Positions 34,843 through 43,588 of a DNA stretch of 64,000 bases are shown here, one piece after another (positions within the stretch are counted from its first letter, which is position 1; every line of letters begins with the position of its first letter). Location of the stretch: the NCBI GenBank assembly GCA_022844225.1, contig JALHMC010000012.1, forward strand, positions 25,992 through 89,991, written 5' to 3'. This DNA comes from Hyphomicrobiaceae bacterium. Its GTDB lineage: Bacteria > Pseudomonadota > Alphaproteobacteria > Rhizobiales > Hyphomicrobiaceae. Position numbers and translations under genes: made by a program. The notes beneath the pieces were generated by a model. That model was given only the letters and a program-made list of their open reading frames with translations, was not told the origin of the DNA and searched no databases.

Positions 34843-35049
34843 ACGACGTCTCCAGGGCTGCGCCGGCTCGGCCAGTGAACTCGCCGATCGTCATTGACGT
34901 TCGCCGTCGCAAACCGTTCCCTCCCTGACGACCCGGTCCGGATAAAGTGCGGCGTTGGACGAGACTTGCCGCGTTGGTCCGGCGCTTGACACGCCTCGCG
35001 CTGTGCAGTCCCCTTCTGTGTCGAACCGCCAACGAGCCGGAGCCGCCCC

Positions 35050-36108
35050 ATGAGCGCCAACTGGAATATCGCGATCGTCGGAGCGGGCGCGCTCGGCGGC
35101 CACGTCGGCGCCTACCTGACGCGGGCGGGCCAGCGCATCACGTTCATCGACCCGTGGCCCGAGCACGTCGAGAAGATGCGGAGCGAGGGGTTGACGCTAC
35201 GCGGACAGACGGGACCGGAAAACTTCACGGTACCCGTGAAGGCGATCCACCTCACCGAACTGCAGGACACGATCAAGGGCGAGCCGTTCGACCTCGCGTT
35301 CATGGCGATGAAGTCCTACGACACGATCTGGGCGACGGAAATGATCAAGCCCTATCTCTCGGCCGAGGGCTTTGTCGCCTCGCTGCAGAACTCGATCAAC
35401 GAGGAGCGGATCGCGTCGGTGGTCGGCTGGGGGCGCACGGTCGGCGTGATTGCGGCGACGATCGCGGTCGAGCTGATGGAGCCGGGCTTAGTCCGTCGCA
35501 ACGTGGCGCTCGGCGGCGACAAGCGGCTGATTTTCCGAGTGGGTGAACCGCACGGGCGCATCACGCCGCGTGTCGAGCGGATCGCCGAGATGTTGCGCGT
35601 CGTCGACAGCTCGAAGGCGACCGAGAACCTCTGGGGTGAGCGCTGGTCGAAGCTGGCGGTCAACGCCATGCGCAATCCGGTGTCGGCGGCGACAGGCCGT
35701 GGCGGGAATGCCAACGACAAGGACGACAAGACGCGGCTGCTCGCGATCCGTCTCGCCGCCGAGGCGTGCAAAGTCGGCCAAGCGCACGGCTATCAGATCG
35801 AGAAGGTCTATGGCATTGCGCCGGAGCAATTGATCGCGGCGGTCGACGGCGACAAGGGCGCGATGGCGGCGTGCGAGAAGATCCTGCTCGACAACACGTT
35901 GTTCCGTAATGACGACCAACGGCCGTCGATGGGCCAAGACATCCAGAAAGGGCGCCGGACCGAGATCGACTACATCAACGGTCTGGTGGCCGAAAAGGCG
36001 AAGGAAGCAGGTCTCGACGTTCCGGCGAACCTCGGCATCATCCAGGCCGTGCGGAAGATCGAGCGCGGGCAGGCGAAGCCGTCACCGGAGCTGGTGTACG
36101 GAATATAG
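35050..36108 (+). CDS. 2-dehydropantoate 2-reductase family protein (ApbA/PanE-like)
   Basis: 352 aa. The N-terminal Rossmann fold has IAIVGAGALGGHVGAYLTRAGQ, then FDLAFMAMKSYDT and LQNSINEERIASVVG, all typical of ketopantoate reductases. The C-terminal helical domain includes ENLWGERWSKLAVNAMRNPVSAATG and SMGQDIQKGRRTEIDYINGLV, the last being a conserved PanE signature. It should be an NADPH-dependent 2-oxo acid reductase, but paralogues acting on other 2-oxo acids are common and it is longer than E. coli PanE (303 aa), so I do not assign panE. It appears monocistronic. Confidence 0.9.
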   Translation: MSANWNIAIVGAGALGGHVGAYLTRAGQRITFIDPWPEHVEKMRSEGLTLRGQTGPENFTVPVKAIHLTELQDTIKGEPFDLAFMAMKSYDTIWATEMIKPYLSAEGFVASLQNSINEERIASVVGWGRTVGVIAATIAVELMEPGLVRRNVALGGDKRLIFRVGEPHGRITPRVERIAEMLRVVDSSKATENLWGERWSKLAVNAMRNPVSAATGRGGNANDKDDKTRLLAIRLAAEACKVGQAHGYQIEKVYGIAPEQLIAAVDGDKGAMAACEKILLDNTLFRNDDQRPSMGQDIQKGRRTEIDYINGLVAEKAKEAGLDVPANLGIIQAVRKIERGQAKPSPELVYGI

Positions 36109-36129
36109 GCTACGCGGAGTGCGCGTGGC

Positions 36130-36930
36130 TCAAGTCGCTGGCTGCTTCGTGACCTCCGGGTCCCGCACCATCGTTCCGGCGTTGGCGGCGGGATCGAGGT
36201 GCGTGCCCATCAGCCGATCCCAAACGGTGAAGTACTGACCGAAATTGTGGTTGAAACGCGTGTGGTGCAGGTCGTGATGCACGACGGCGGCGAGGAACCA
36301 GAGGCGCGGATTTTGCCGGATCGAGCGCGACACCAGCTCGTGACCGGAGTGGCCCGCCGCGTTCACCAGTCCGTCGAACATCAGATAAGCAAAGAGTGCC
36401 GCTGGATGCATCGGCACGAGCCAAATCAACACGGCGAAGAACGCGAACTGAGGCACTGTCTCGAGAGGATCGAACGAGAGGATCGCCCATGGCGTCGGCG
36501 TGATCGATCTATGGTGGCCGGCGTGCATGAACCGGAAGACGCTCGGCAGGTGCATCACGCGGTGGGTCCAATAGAACCACGTGTCATGAAATACGGCCGC
36601 CACGACCACGCTCACCGGGAGCCACCAGAGCGGATATGACGACACATCCCAGTAGACCGCGGTGAGGCCTGCCTCGTAGGCCCAAAACAGTGGCACACAA
36701 TAGGCTGCGAACAACACGAGCGCGACCAGCGACTGACGGACCTCACGCACCACGTCGCTGCGACGCGGGCGGCGGCTCTGGAGACGCGCGGCTTCGATCT
36801 CGGCGGTCGGTCTTACGTGCACGATCCAATGCAGGATGCCCGCAGGCACCAGATAGGCGGCCACCAGCAGGAATGCGAAGCACATCAGAAACTGCTGAAA
36901 TGCCGAGACCATTGCGCGTATGATTCCCAC
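36130..36930 (-). CDS. Sterol desaturase/fatty acid hydroxylase superfamily membrane protein
   Basis: 266 aa, four or so membrane helices. The histidine clusters that hold the di-iron centre are present: HDTWFYWTHRVMH, HAGHH, and HHDLHHTRFNHNFG near the C terminus. It should be an oxygen-dependent membrane hydroxylase or desaturase acting on a lipid (sterol, hopanoid, sphingolipid or carotenoid relatives). The substrate is unknown. The start may be ATG 36930 or 36912 (MVSAFQQFLMCF). It is convergent with the ketopantoate-reductase gene. Confidence 0.92.
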   Translation of the reverse strand: MGIIRAMVSAFQQFLMCFAFLLVAAYLVPAGILHWIVHVRPTAEIEAARLQSRRPRRSDVVREVRQSLVALVLFAAYCVPLFWAYEAGLTAVYWDVSSYPLWWLPVSVVVAAVFHDTWFYWTHRVMHLPSVFRFMHAGHHRSITPTPWAILSFDPLETVPQFAFFAVLIWLVPMHPAALFAYLMFDGLVNAAGHSGHELVSRSIRQNPRLWFLAAVVHHDLHHTRFNHNFGQYFTVWDRLMGTHLDPAANAGTMVRDPEVTKQPAT

Positions 36931-37025
36931 TTGCCGCGATCTGGACGAGACTACCAGTACGGTTCACGAACCGCGCTACTCGCGATGCCGCACCGGCACG
37001 AGCAAAACGGAAGGGAAGCGTGAGA

Positions 37026-37463
37026 ATGACCGACAAGCCATTTGCGACCGGACACTGCCTTTGCGGGGATGTGTCCTTCACGATCAAGGCGGCGCCGCAG
37101 ATGACCGGACAGTGCCACTGCAAGGACTGCCAGCGGGCGTCCGGCACGGGGCACATGTCGCTCGCCTTCTTCAAGCGCGACGACATCGACATTCGGGGTC
37201 AGACCGCCAGCTTCGCCGCAACCGCCGACAGCGGTAACGTCAACACGCGTCACTTCTGCCCGAAGTGCGGCGGTCGGGTGTACGGCGAGAACTCGGCCCG
37301 GCCGGGTGTGGTCGGCATCGCGGTCGGAGCGATCGACGACAACACATGGTTCAAGGCGCAACGGGTGGTCTATGTAAAGGACCAGCCGCCATGGGACGTG
37401 ACGCCGACCGACGTTCCCCGGTTCGACATGATGCCACCGCCGCCGCCGCCGCCGAAGAACTGA
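37026..37463 (+). CDS. GFA/CENP-V-type zinc protein (glutathione-dependent formaldehyde-activating enzyme family)
   Basis: 145 aa. Metal-binding cysteines follow the GFA pattern: GHCLCGDVSF, GQCHCKDCQRASG, and FCPKCGG. The family folds into a zinc-bound beta structure and was named for formaldehyde-glutathione adduct chemistry, but most members have unproven function. ATG 37026 is chosen over the GTG at 37020; GGAAGG lies upstream. The tail ends in a run of seven prolines (MMPPPPPPPKN). It is convergent with the YkgJ gene. Confidence 0.92.
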   Translation: MTDKPFATGHCLCGDVSFTIKAAPQMTGQCHCKDCQRASGTGHMSLAFFKRDDIDIRGQTASFAATADSGNVNTRHFCPKCGGRVYGENSARPGVVGIAVGAIDDNTWFKAQRVVYVKDQPPWDVTPTDVPRFDMMPPPPPPPKN

Positions 37464-37487
37464 CGAGTTCGCGGCAGCGGCGGGTGG

Positions 37488-37820
37488 CTATTCTTCCTCG
37501 CTTGCATCGAGGGGATCCATGCCCCAGGCCTCGCGGGCCATGGCGCAGGCTTCATCGCCGGGCATGCATGCCCGGCACACCTCGGGTCGAACGGCGTAGA
37601 TCGAGCATTGCGTCGCCTCGCCGACGATGCCGACGAGGGCTTGGCAGCGGTCGCCGTCGCAGGCCATCGCAGTCCCCTCCTCGTTGACGAGGTTGGGTGG
37701 GATCAGCGCGATGGCCTCGTCGGAGTCCGTCCAGAAGCGTGGCCACGTGGCATCGTAGGCACAACAGGCGCCGCAGCTGGTGCATGGGGAGACGGGGGAG
37801 GATGAAGCAAGCTTTGGCAC
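37488..37820 (-). CDS. YkgJ-family cysteine-cluster protein
   Basis: 110 aa from GTG 37820. The domain holds SPCTSCGACCAYDATWP, ACDGDRCQAL, ATQCSIYAVRPEVCRACMPGDEAC, the eight-plus cysteine zinc or iron chelating pattern (CxxCxxCC ... YxxRPxxCR). The ORF track uses ATG 37877, but codons upstream of 37820 lie inside a palindromic repeat copy (37834-37972), which argues for the shorter start. Function is unknown; the family is proposed to bind a metal cluster. It is located between the GFA gene and the repeat. Confidence 0.85.
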   Translation of the reverse strand: MPKLASSSPVSPCTSCGACCAYDATWPRFWTDSDEAIALIPPNLVNEEGTAMACDGDRCQALVGIVGEATQCSIYAVRPEVCRACMPGDEACAMAREAWGMDPLDASEEE

Positions 37821-37833
37821 TGACTTTACCCCT

Positions 37834-37972
37834 GTCTTCCCAGGGCTTGTCCCCGGGACCCATCGTGCAGCGGGCATAGAGCAAGCGATCGAGATCGCTG
37901 CTTCGCCTCAGGCCGAACTTGAGCATTCGAGACCGCGGAAAAATGGGTCCCGGGGACAAGCCGCGGGATGAC
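37834..37972. repeat. Long-armed palindromic intergenic repeat, family 1, copy 1
   Basis: The left arm GTCTTCCCAGGGCTTGTCCC... (30 bases) is the reverse complement of the right arm (37943-37972) with three mismatches; the inner 20 bp (GGCTTGTCCCCGGGACCCAT) are perfect. A 79-base spacer separates the arms. A related copy lies at 53947-54088. Such elements are frequent REP-like repeats of Hyphomicrobiales-type genomes. Confidence 0.8.
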
Positions 37973-37999
37973 ACCCCATGTATGCACAGCAACGATACC

Positions 38000-38947
38000 T
38001 CAACCGCGCGGATGAGCTTTATCATAGACCTCGAGCAGGCGCTCGCGATCGACCTCGGTGTAAATCTGGGTCGTCGAGAGACTGGCGTGGCCGAGCAGCT
38101 CCTGGATCTGGCGCAGGTCCGCGCCGGCCGAGAGCAGGTGGGTTGCGAACGAGTGGCGGAGCGCGTGTGGCGTCGCCGTTTCGGGAAGCCCGAGCGCCTC
38201 GCGAGCGCGCGCGACGACGAGCTGGATGATGCGGGGCGAGAGCGACCCGCCTTTGGCGCCCAAGAATAGCGGGCCGTCCGGTGTGAGTGGGTAGGGACAG
38301 AGCTTGCGATAGCGGGCGACCGCCTCGATGGTGACCGGCAAGGCGGGAACCAGACGCTCCTTGCCGCCTTTGCCATCGATTCTCAGCACGTCGCGGAGGG
38401 CGGTCGGGGCGTCTTTAGTCCGGAGGCTCAGGGCCTCGGAGATGCGCAGACCGGAGCCGTAGAGCAGCAGCAGCACGGCCATGTCGCGGGCGGCGATCCA
38501 GTCGAGCTTGGACGTGAAATCATCCTCGACCAGCGCGGCCGCTTTTTCGCGCGTGAGCGGTTTGGGGACTCCACGCGGCACCTTCGGCATGGCGACAGAG
38601 AAAACGGCGCGGGAGGCGGCGATCTCTTCCTTCTCCAGGAACCGATAGAATCCGCGCAAAGCCGACATGGTGCGCGCGAGTGAGCGGCTTTCTAGGCCCG
38701 CGCGGCGCCGGCTCGCCATGAAGCGGCGGAAGGCGCGCATGTCCAGGCTGGTCGTGTCTGACAGCGTTGCGGCGTGGCCGACCTCACGCGACAGCCAAGC
38801 GAAGAACTGCGCCATGTCGCGTCGATAGGCGACGATGGTCGCATCGGACGCGTCGCGCTCGACTGAGAGGCGATCGAGCCAGTCATCGACGAGGGCCGCA
38901 AGCTCGGGAGCGGCGACGGGTGACGGGTCGGCAATGATGGGCTGCAT
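38000..38947 (-). CDS. xerC: Tyrosine recombinase XerC
   Basis: 315 aa from ATG 38947 (MQPIIADPSPVAAPELAAL). The SAM-like N-terminal core-binding domain (ALVDDWLDRLSVERDASDATIVAYRRDMAQFFAWL) is followed by the catalytic domain with Arg in GSGLRISEALSLR, Lys in GKGGKERLVP, ALRHSFATHLL, LLGHASLSTTQIYT and the ending KAHPRG. It should resolve chromosome dimers at dif together with XerD. The XerC rather than XerD label rests on the CPYPLTPDGPLFLGAKGGSLSPR and AHPR ending typical of alphaproteobacterial XerC. It is divergent from the thiolase-like gene. Confidence 0.9.
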   Translation of the reverse strand: MQPIIADPSPVAAPELAALVDDWLDRLSVERDASDATIVAYRRDMAQFFAWLSREVGHAATLSDTTSLDMRAFRRFMASRRRAGLESRSLARTMSALRGFYRFLEKEEIAASRAVFSVAMPKVPRGVPKPLTREKAAALVEDDFTSKLDWIAARDMAVLLLLYGSGLRISEALSLRTKDAPTALRDVLRIDGKGGKERLVPALPVTIEAVARYRKLCPYPLTPDGPLFLGAKGGSLSPRIIQLVVARAREALGLPETATPHALRHSFATHLLSAGADLRQIQELLGHASLSTTQIYTEVDRERLLEVYDKAHPRG

Positions 38948-39181
38948 CCGCTTCTCGCAGTCATTTACGTCTGATCTGACGTCGATTCGCCCAACAAACC
39001 GTAAACCCGCTCGAAGCTCGTGTGGCGCCCATCGAGACCTCGGAGCGACACGCCTGTCCCGACCAGATTGACTTCCCTGCCTCGTTCGCGCGACCCTTGG
39101 CGGTGCATGGCCGTGTCCTTCGGGTGCGGTCGTAGACGTTTGAGAAGACCTTAACACACGCGAGGGAGGTTCGGAGGACAC

Positions 39182-40357
39182 ATGTCACTGAAAGGCAAGG
39201 CTTATATCGTCGGGGCATGGGAGCATCCCACGCGCAAAGCGCCCGACATCTCCCTCATGCAGCTGCATGCCGAATGCGCCAAGGGCGCGCTCGACGACGC
39301 CGGTCTCTCGGTGAAGGATGTCGATGGCTACTTCTGCGCCGCGGGCGACACGCCCGGTCTCGGCGGCATGTCGATGGCCGAGTACATGGGCCTCCGACTG
39401 AAGCACTACGATTCGACCGACAGCGGCGGCTCTTCCTACAATCTGCACGTCGGCCACGCGCTGATGGCGATCGCGACCGGGCGCTGCAACGTCGCGCTGG
39501 TTACGCTCGCCGGCCGCCCGCGGTCCGAGGGTGTGCAAACGGGCACGGCACCGCGCATGGGCAACGTGCAACAGGCCGAGCTGCAGTTCGAATTCCCCTA
39601 CGGCCCGGCGACCGCGAACATGTACGCGATGGCGGCGCGCCGGCACATGCACGAGTTCGGCACGACGTCCGAGCAGCTGGCCTGGGTGAAGGTCGCAGCC
39701 TCACACCACGCGCAGTACAATCCGCACGCGATGCTGCCCAAGGTCGTAACGGTCGAGGACGTGGTCAACTCGCCGATGGTCGCGGATCCGCTGCACCGGC
39801 TCGACTGCTGCGTCATCTCCGATGGTGGCGGCGCGCTCGTCATCACCAAGCCCGAAATCGCCAAGTCGCTGAAGCGGCCGCTGGTCAAGGTGATCGGCAC
39901 GGGCGAGGCCAACAAGGCGCAGTGGGGCGGCAGAAACCTCGACCTCACGTACTCGGCCGGTCGCGAGTCGGGCGCAGCCGCATTCGAGATGGCCGGCGTC
40001 AAGCCGTCCGACGTGAAATACGCGTCGATCTACGACTCGTTCACGATCACCGTTGTGATGCAGATCGAGGACCTCGGTTTCTGCAAGAAGGGTGAGGGCG
40101 GCAAGTTCGTCTCCGACGGCAACCTGATCTCGGGCGTCGGCAAGCTGCCGTTCAACACGGACGGCGGTGGGCTGTGCTCGAACCATCCGGGCAATCGCGG
40201 CGGCATGACGAAAGTGATCGAGGCCGTTCGTCAGGCACGTGGGGAAGCGCACCCGAAGGTGCAGGTGAAGGATCACTCGATCGTTCTGGCGCACGGCACG
40301 GGCGGTTCGCTCGGCACCCGCCACGTCGGGTCCACGGTCATCCTCGAGCGGGAGTGA
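39182..40357 (+). CDS. SCP2-thiolase-like acyl-CoA enzyme without the nucleophilic Cys
   Basis: 391 aa thiolase fold. ATG 39182 is close behind GGAGG. In the position of the thiolase nucleophile the sequence reads DSGGSSYNLHVGHALMAI, with Ser in place of Cys. The C-terminal half has GGGLCSNHPGNRGGMTKV (keeping His) and LAHGTGGSLGTRHVGSTVIL instead of the usual CxG motif. This resembles thiolase-like retro-aldolases such as Ltp2 and partners of the benzylsuccinyl-CoA thiolase type, which pair with DUF35 proteins. Indeed a DUF35 gene follows after nine bases. It probably cleaves or forms a C-C bond on a CoA thioester. Confidence 0.87.
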   Translation: MSLKGKAYIVGAWEHPTRKAPDISLMQLHAECAKGALDDAGLSVKDVDGYFCAAGDTPGLGGMSMAEYMGLRLKHYDSTDSGGSSYNLHVGHALMAIATGRCNVALVTLAGRPRSEGVQTGTAPRMGNVQQAELQFEFPYGPATANMYAMAARRHMHEFGTTSEQLAWVKVAASHHAQYNPHAMLPKVVTVEDVVNSPMVADPLHRLDCCVISDGGGALVITKPEIAKSLKRPLVKVIGTGEANKAQWGGRNLDLTYSAGRESGAAAFEMAGVKPSDVKYASIYDSFTITVVMQIEDLGFCKKGEGGKFVSDGNLISGVGKLPFNTDGGGLCSNHPGNRGGMTKVIEAVRQARGEAHPKVQVKDHSIVLAHGTGGSLGTRHVGSTVILERE

Positions 40358-40366
40358 GAGAATCCA

Positions 40367-40753
40367 ATGAGCGAGAGAGTTTATCAGTTCGTCGGCACAA
40401 CGCCCGGCACCGAGCCCTATTGGGACGCAGCGAAAGAAGGCAAGCTGCTGCTGCGCTACAACAAAGACGACGGCCAGCCGCACTACTATCCGCGGCAGAT
40501 CTGCCCCTACACGCTTTCGACCAATCTCGAGTGGCGTGAGGCGAAGGGCACCGGCGTGATCTACACGTACTCGATCATGCATGCGGCGAAGCCTGCCTAT
40601 GTGATCGCCTACGTGACGCTCGACGAGGGCGTATCGATGATGACCAACATCGTCGACACCCCGTTCGACCAGATCAAGGTCGGCCAGAAGGTGAAAGTCG
40701 TCTTCAAGGATATGGACGACGGCCACAAGCTGCCGTGTTTCAAGGTGGCTTGA
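40367..40753 (+). CDS. DUF35/OB-fold partner of thiolase-like enzyme
   Basis: 128 aa. The N-terminal helix and rubredoxin-like region is TEPYWDAAKEGKLLLRYNKDDGQPHYYPRQICPYTL, followed by an OB fold (GVIYTYSIMHAAKPAYVIAYVTLDEGVSMMTNIVD, IKVGQKVKVVFKDMDDGHKLPCFK). Only one cysteine of the usual four zinc-ribbon cysteines remains, so zinc binding is unlikely. DUF35 proteins act as acyl-CoA-binding subunits of Ltp2-like aldolases or BbsB-like thiolases. Tight linkage to the upstream gene supports a heteromeric complex. Confidence 0.88.
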   Translation: MSERVYQFVGTTPGTEPYWDAAKEGKLLLRYNKDDGQPHYYPRQICPYTLSTNLEWREAKGTGVIYTYSIMHAAKPAYVIAYVTLDEGVSMMTNIVDTPFDQIKVGQKVKVVFKDMDDGHKLPCFKVA

Positions 40754-40869
40754 TCTCGCGGGTGCGAGACTGAATTGTCGCCGCGTATTGTCCGGTGATC
40801 GGAAACCGTGTCAGGCTCACGCTTGGCACGGTTCTTTGTCGTGCCGGTCGTCTTGGGGGTAGCCAAACA

Positions 40870-41817
40870 ATGCGTCAGCGCCTGTTTCTCGCCGTTCTGA
40901 TGATGATCTCCAGCGTCAGTCTCGCGCTTGCGCAATGGCCCGAAAAGCCCGTCAAGCTGCTGGTGCCCTACCCGGCTGGCGGTGCCGCCGATCTGCCGGC
41001 AAGGCTTGTCGCGGAAGGTCTGACGAAAAAATTCGGCAAGCCGTTCATCGTGGAGAACCGGGCGGGAGCCGCGGGTCAAATCGGTACCGAGCAGGTCGTG
41101 CGATCCGCGCCAGACGGCTATACGATCTATTGCGGGCCGAACGCGCCGTACGTGCTGCTGCCGATGCTACGGCCAACGAGCTACAAGACTTCCGATCTGG
41201 TGCCGATCGCGCCGTTTGGCGAGCTGGTCTATGGGTTCGGTGTTCTCAAGGACAGGCCGTACAGCAACTTGAAGGAGCTGCAGGCGTTCGCGAAAGCCAA
41301 TCCTGGCAAGCTCGCCTATTCGTCACCGGGTGTGGGCTCAGCGAGCCATCTGCGCGGCGAGGCATTCAAGATCGTCGCCGGGGTCGACATAACCCATATT
41401 CCCTATCGTACCGGCGCCGAAGCATTGCCCGACCTGCTCGCCGGGCGTCTCGACGTGATGCAGGACAACTTGTTCTTTCCGCAGGTACGCTCGGGAGAAG
41501 TCAAAATGCTCGGCATGATCAGCCGGGTGAGGCACCCTGAGTTTCCGGATGTGGCGACATTCGCCGAGCAAGGATTTGCGGTCGATCTACCGGTTTGGGG
41601 CGGACTGCTTGGCCCTGTGGGACTGCCTCAGCCCGTCACCGATGCACTGGTAAAAGCCATGGGTGAACTCGTGCGGGACGCGGATTTCACGGCCCGGATG
41701 CTCAAGATCGGTTTCGTGACCTACTCGGCGACGCAGCAGGAACTCGCCGATCAGGTCGCGAAGGAAGCCGCCATCTATCAGGACTTCGTCAAGAAGGCGA
41801 ACATCAAACTGGAGTAA
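40870..41817 (+). CDS. Bug-family (tripartite tricarboxylate transporter) substrate-binding protein
   Basis: 315 aa from ATG 40870 ([28 protein letters not shown]), a clear signal peptide for periplasmic export. Family motifs: [90 protein letters not shown] receptors capture small carboxylates or related compounds. No TctA/TctB membrane genes are next to it, so it is an orphan receptor here, as is common for Bug proteins. A palindromic repeat follows 11 bases after the stop. Confidence 0.93.
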   Translation: MRQRLFLAVLMMISSVSLALAQWPEKPVKLLVPYPAGGAADLPARLVAEGLTKKFGKPFIVENRAGAAGQIGTEQVVRSAPDGYTIYCGPNAPYVLLPMLRPTSYKTSDLVPIAPFGELVYGFGVLKDRPYSNLKELQAFAKANPGKLAYSSPGVGSASHLRGEAFKIVAGVDITHIPYRTGAEALPDLLAGRLDVMQDNLFFPQVRSGEVKMLGMISRVRHPEFPDVATFAEQGFAVDLPVWGGLLGPVGLPQPVTDALVKAMGELVRDADFTARMLKIGFVTYSATQQELADQVAKEAAIYQDFVKKANIKLE

Positions 41818-41828
41818 TGCGGCACTTC

Positions 41829-41947
41829 GAGTTCCCGGACGAAGAAAGCGCCACGGCGCCGAAGCGGAGATCCGGGATCTTTCGCTTATCGAGGCGTGCA
41901 AATGCCCCGGATCTCGGCACGCTTGCGGTGTGCTCTGTCCGGGGATG
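41829..41947. repeat. Palindromic intergenic repeat, family 2, copy 1
   Basis: Begins GAGTTCCCGGACG, contains GATCCGGGATCT and ends with CCCCGGATCTCGG...TGTCCGGGGAT, i.e. two inverted hairpin halves joined by a short linker. The same order occurs at 52279-52394, and one half at 43532-43574. It lies between the Bug receptor and the metallophosphoesterase 3' ends. Confidence 0.8.
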
Positions 41948-41972
41948 CGGAATGATAGATCGAGCGGCGGCT

Positions 41973-42803
41973 TCAATCAGGCCTCATTGGCCAACGCTTC
42001 GGCCCGCGCCGTGGCATGGGAAGCTTGACGTGGAATGGGTCGAGACCGCGCAGCGAGAGATCGATCCCTTCGGCCGACAGCGTGAGGGTGCCCCAAGCGC
42101 CCGCCGCTTGTCCGCCGGACGTGAAACTTTCCGAGAGCGATTGAATCGTCAGGTGCGGAATGCCCGCGATCCGGATGAAGGTGTTCCAATGCACATGACC
42201 GGAAAGCCACGCGATCGGTGCTGAGGCATTATCGAGAATCCCGAGCACTTCGTCGCGGTTGGGATACGTCGAGAACTCCGCGCGTCCCTGAAAGTAGTAG
42301 TTGCTTTCCATAGAGTGGCCAGAGACGGGCACATGACTTACGACGAGGGACGGCTGATCGCTTGAAACCAGAACATTTCTCAGCCAAGCAAGATCCGCTG
42401 CGCCGATCGGCGCGAAACCACCGGGACGCCTTATCTCGACGGTGGGCTGAAACACCACCATCCGCCAGACTCCAAGGTCACGGACCTGATGCGCGACGCT
42501 CGTTCCAAGCGCCTCCTCGTTCGCCTCGCGGTCCATGAAGCACATGTCGTGATTGCCCAAAAGGTGTACCCGCGGTGCCGTAATCCGGCGGAACACATTT
42601 CCGACCTCGCGCGCCAACCTTCGATCCGTCTGGGGGTCGATGTCGTTGATGCGATCACCCATGTCCAGCACGAGATCCGGCTTATCGACCTCTATCGCAC
42701 GCACGACGTCATCGAGAAGCGAAAGGGCCTGCTCACCCCGTTTCGTGGCTGTCGGTGGCCCGTGATGCACGTCTCCGACCACAGCTATTCTCGCAGACTT
42801 CAT
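41973..42803 (-). CDS. Calcineurin-like metallophosphoesterase
   Basis: 276 aa. The five metal-binding blocks are present in order: GDVHHG, MGDRINDID, LLGNHDMCF, VVSHVPVSGH and GHVHWN. The protein has no signal peptide, so it is cytosolic. It should be a two-metal phosphodiesterase or phosphatase; the substrate cannot be read. The long cap between block II and III is short compared with CpdA-like cAMP phosphodiesterases, so I do not assign that name. It is monocistronic between a repeat and a CMD-family gene. Confidence 0.92.
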   Translation of the reverse strand: MKSARIAVVGDVHHGPPTATKRGEQALSLLDDVVRAIEVDKPDLVLDMGDRINDIDPQTDRRLAREVGNVFRRITAPRVHLLGNHDMCFMDREANEEALGTSVAHQVRDLGVWRMVVFQPTVEIRRPGGFAPIGAADLAWLRNVLVSSDQPSLVVSHVPVSGHSMESNYYFQGRAEFSTYPNRDEVLGILDNASAPIAWLSGHVHWNTFIRIAGIPHLTIQSLSESFTSGGQAAGAWGTLTLSAEGIDLSLRGLDPFHVKLPMPRRGPKRWPMRPD

Positions 42804-42963
42804 GGTGTTTCACGCTCCTCGTACGCAATGCCTGGTCAGATGCGTCGTCCGCCTGGCTGATAAGCGGAGCCGTCAGTCAGTGAATGCGTGCTACGCGGCG
42901 AAGGCCCCGAGCGGATAAGTGCTGCGGCGGGCTGAGGTCGCACCCGGTTCGGTGTGACACCCC

Positions 42964-43509
42964 TCACACCTTCAGCGCCTCGTGCTTCGGGTTGGGGGGC
43001 AGTTCGGCGCCATTCACGGTCATGGCGAGCATCGCGTAGTAGCCGATGCAGGTCGTGAGTTGCACGTACTGGTCGGACCCGAGCCGCGCGAGGACCGCCT
43101 GCGCGAGAGGTTCGTCGACGCGGTTCTTTCGGAGCAGTTGCCGCGTGAAATCGACAATCTGCAGGTCGTCAGGCGGGATGCCGTCGGAGTGCTCGTCGCG
43201 GATCGCGTCGATGGTCGAGCGAGGGATGCCGCGATCGGCGCCGATGACGCCCTGGATGCCCCAAACGTACTGCGCCTGGAAGTGCCGACCAACCACCAGA
43301 GCCGCGAGTGTGCGAATGCGCTTGTCGAGCGTGCCTTCGAACCGCACCAGCGTGCCCAGGTGCGCGACACGCTCGGCCCACTCCGGCGCGTGCATCCAGA
43401 CCGAGAACGGACCTTCGAGTGACTTCCTCGTGTCGACGATTTTTTCCGCGATGCGGCGGCCATCGCCGGTCAGCTCGTCGGGAGATTTCAGGATCTTGAC
43501 GCGGGCCAT
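42964..43509 (-). CDS. Carboxymuconolactone decarboxylase (CMD/AhpD)-family protein, no CxxC
   Basis: 181 aa helical protein. The CMD core is LVRFEGTLDKRIRTLAALVVGRHFQAQYVWGIQGVIGADRGI followed by IVDFTRQLLRKNRVDEPLAQAVLARLG. The AhpD-type CxxC pair is absent, so it is not a classical peroxidase adaptor and fits the non-thiol branch seen near aromatic degradation genes. Start MARVKILKSP at 43509. The lipocalin-like gene lies upstream on the same strand, separated by a small palindromic repeat. Confidence 0.88.
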   Translation of the reverse strand: MARVKILKSPDELTGDGRRIAEKIVDTRKSLEGPFSVWMHAPEWAERVAHLGTLVRFEGTLDKRIRTLAALVVGRHFQAQYVWGIQGVIGADRGIPRSTIDAIRDEHSDGIPPDDLQIVDFTRQLLRKNRVDEPLAQAVLARLGSDQYVQLTTCIGYYAMLAMTVNGAELPPNPKHEALKV

Positions 43510-43531
43510 GTGACGTTCCTCAGGTGTAAAG

Positions 43532-43574
43532 GCCCCGGATCGGCGCTCGCCTGACAGCTCGCTTCGTCCGGGGC
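43532..43574. repeat. Palindromic intergenic repeat, family 2, single half
   Basis: GCCCCGGA (43532-43539) and TCCGGGGC (43567-43574) are perfect 8-bp arms around GCGCTCGCCTGACAGCTCGCT-like sequence. It corresponds to the right half of the full elements at 41829 and 52279. Confidence 0.65.
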
Positions 43575-43588
43575 TCCGAAACTCATTC

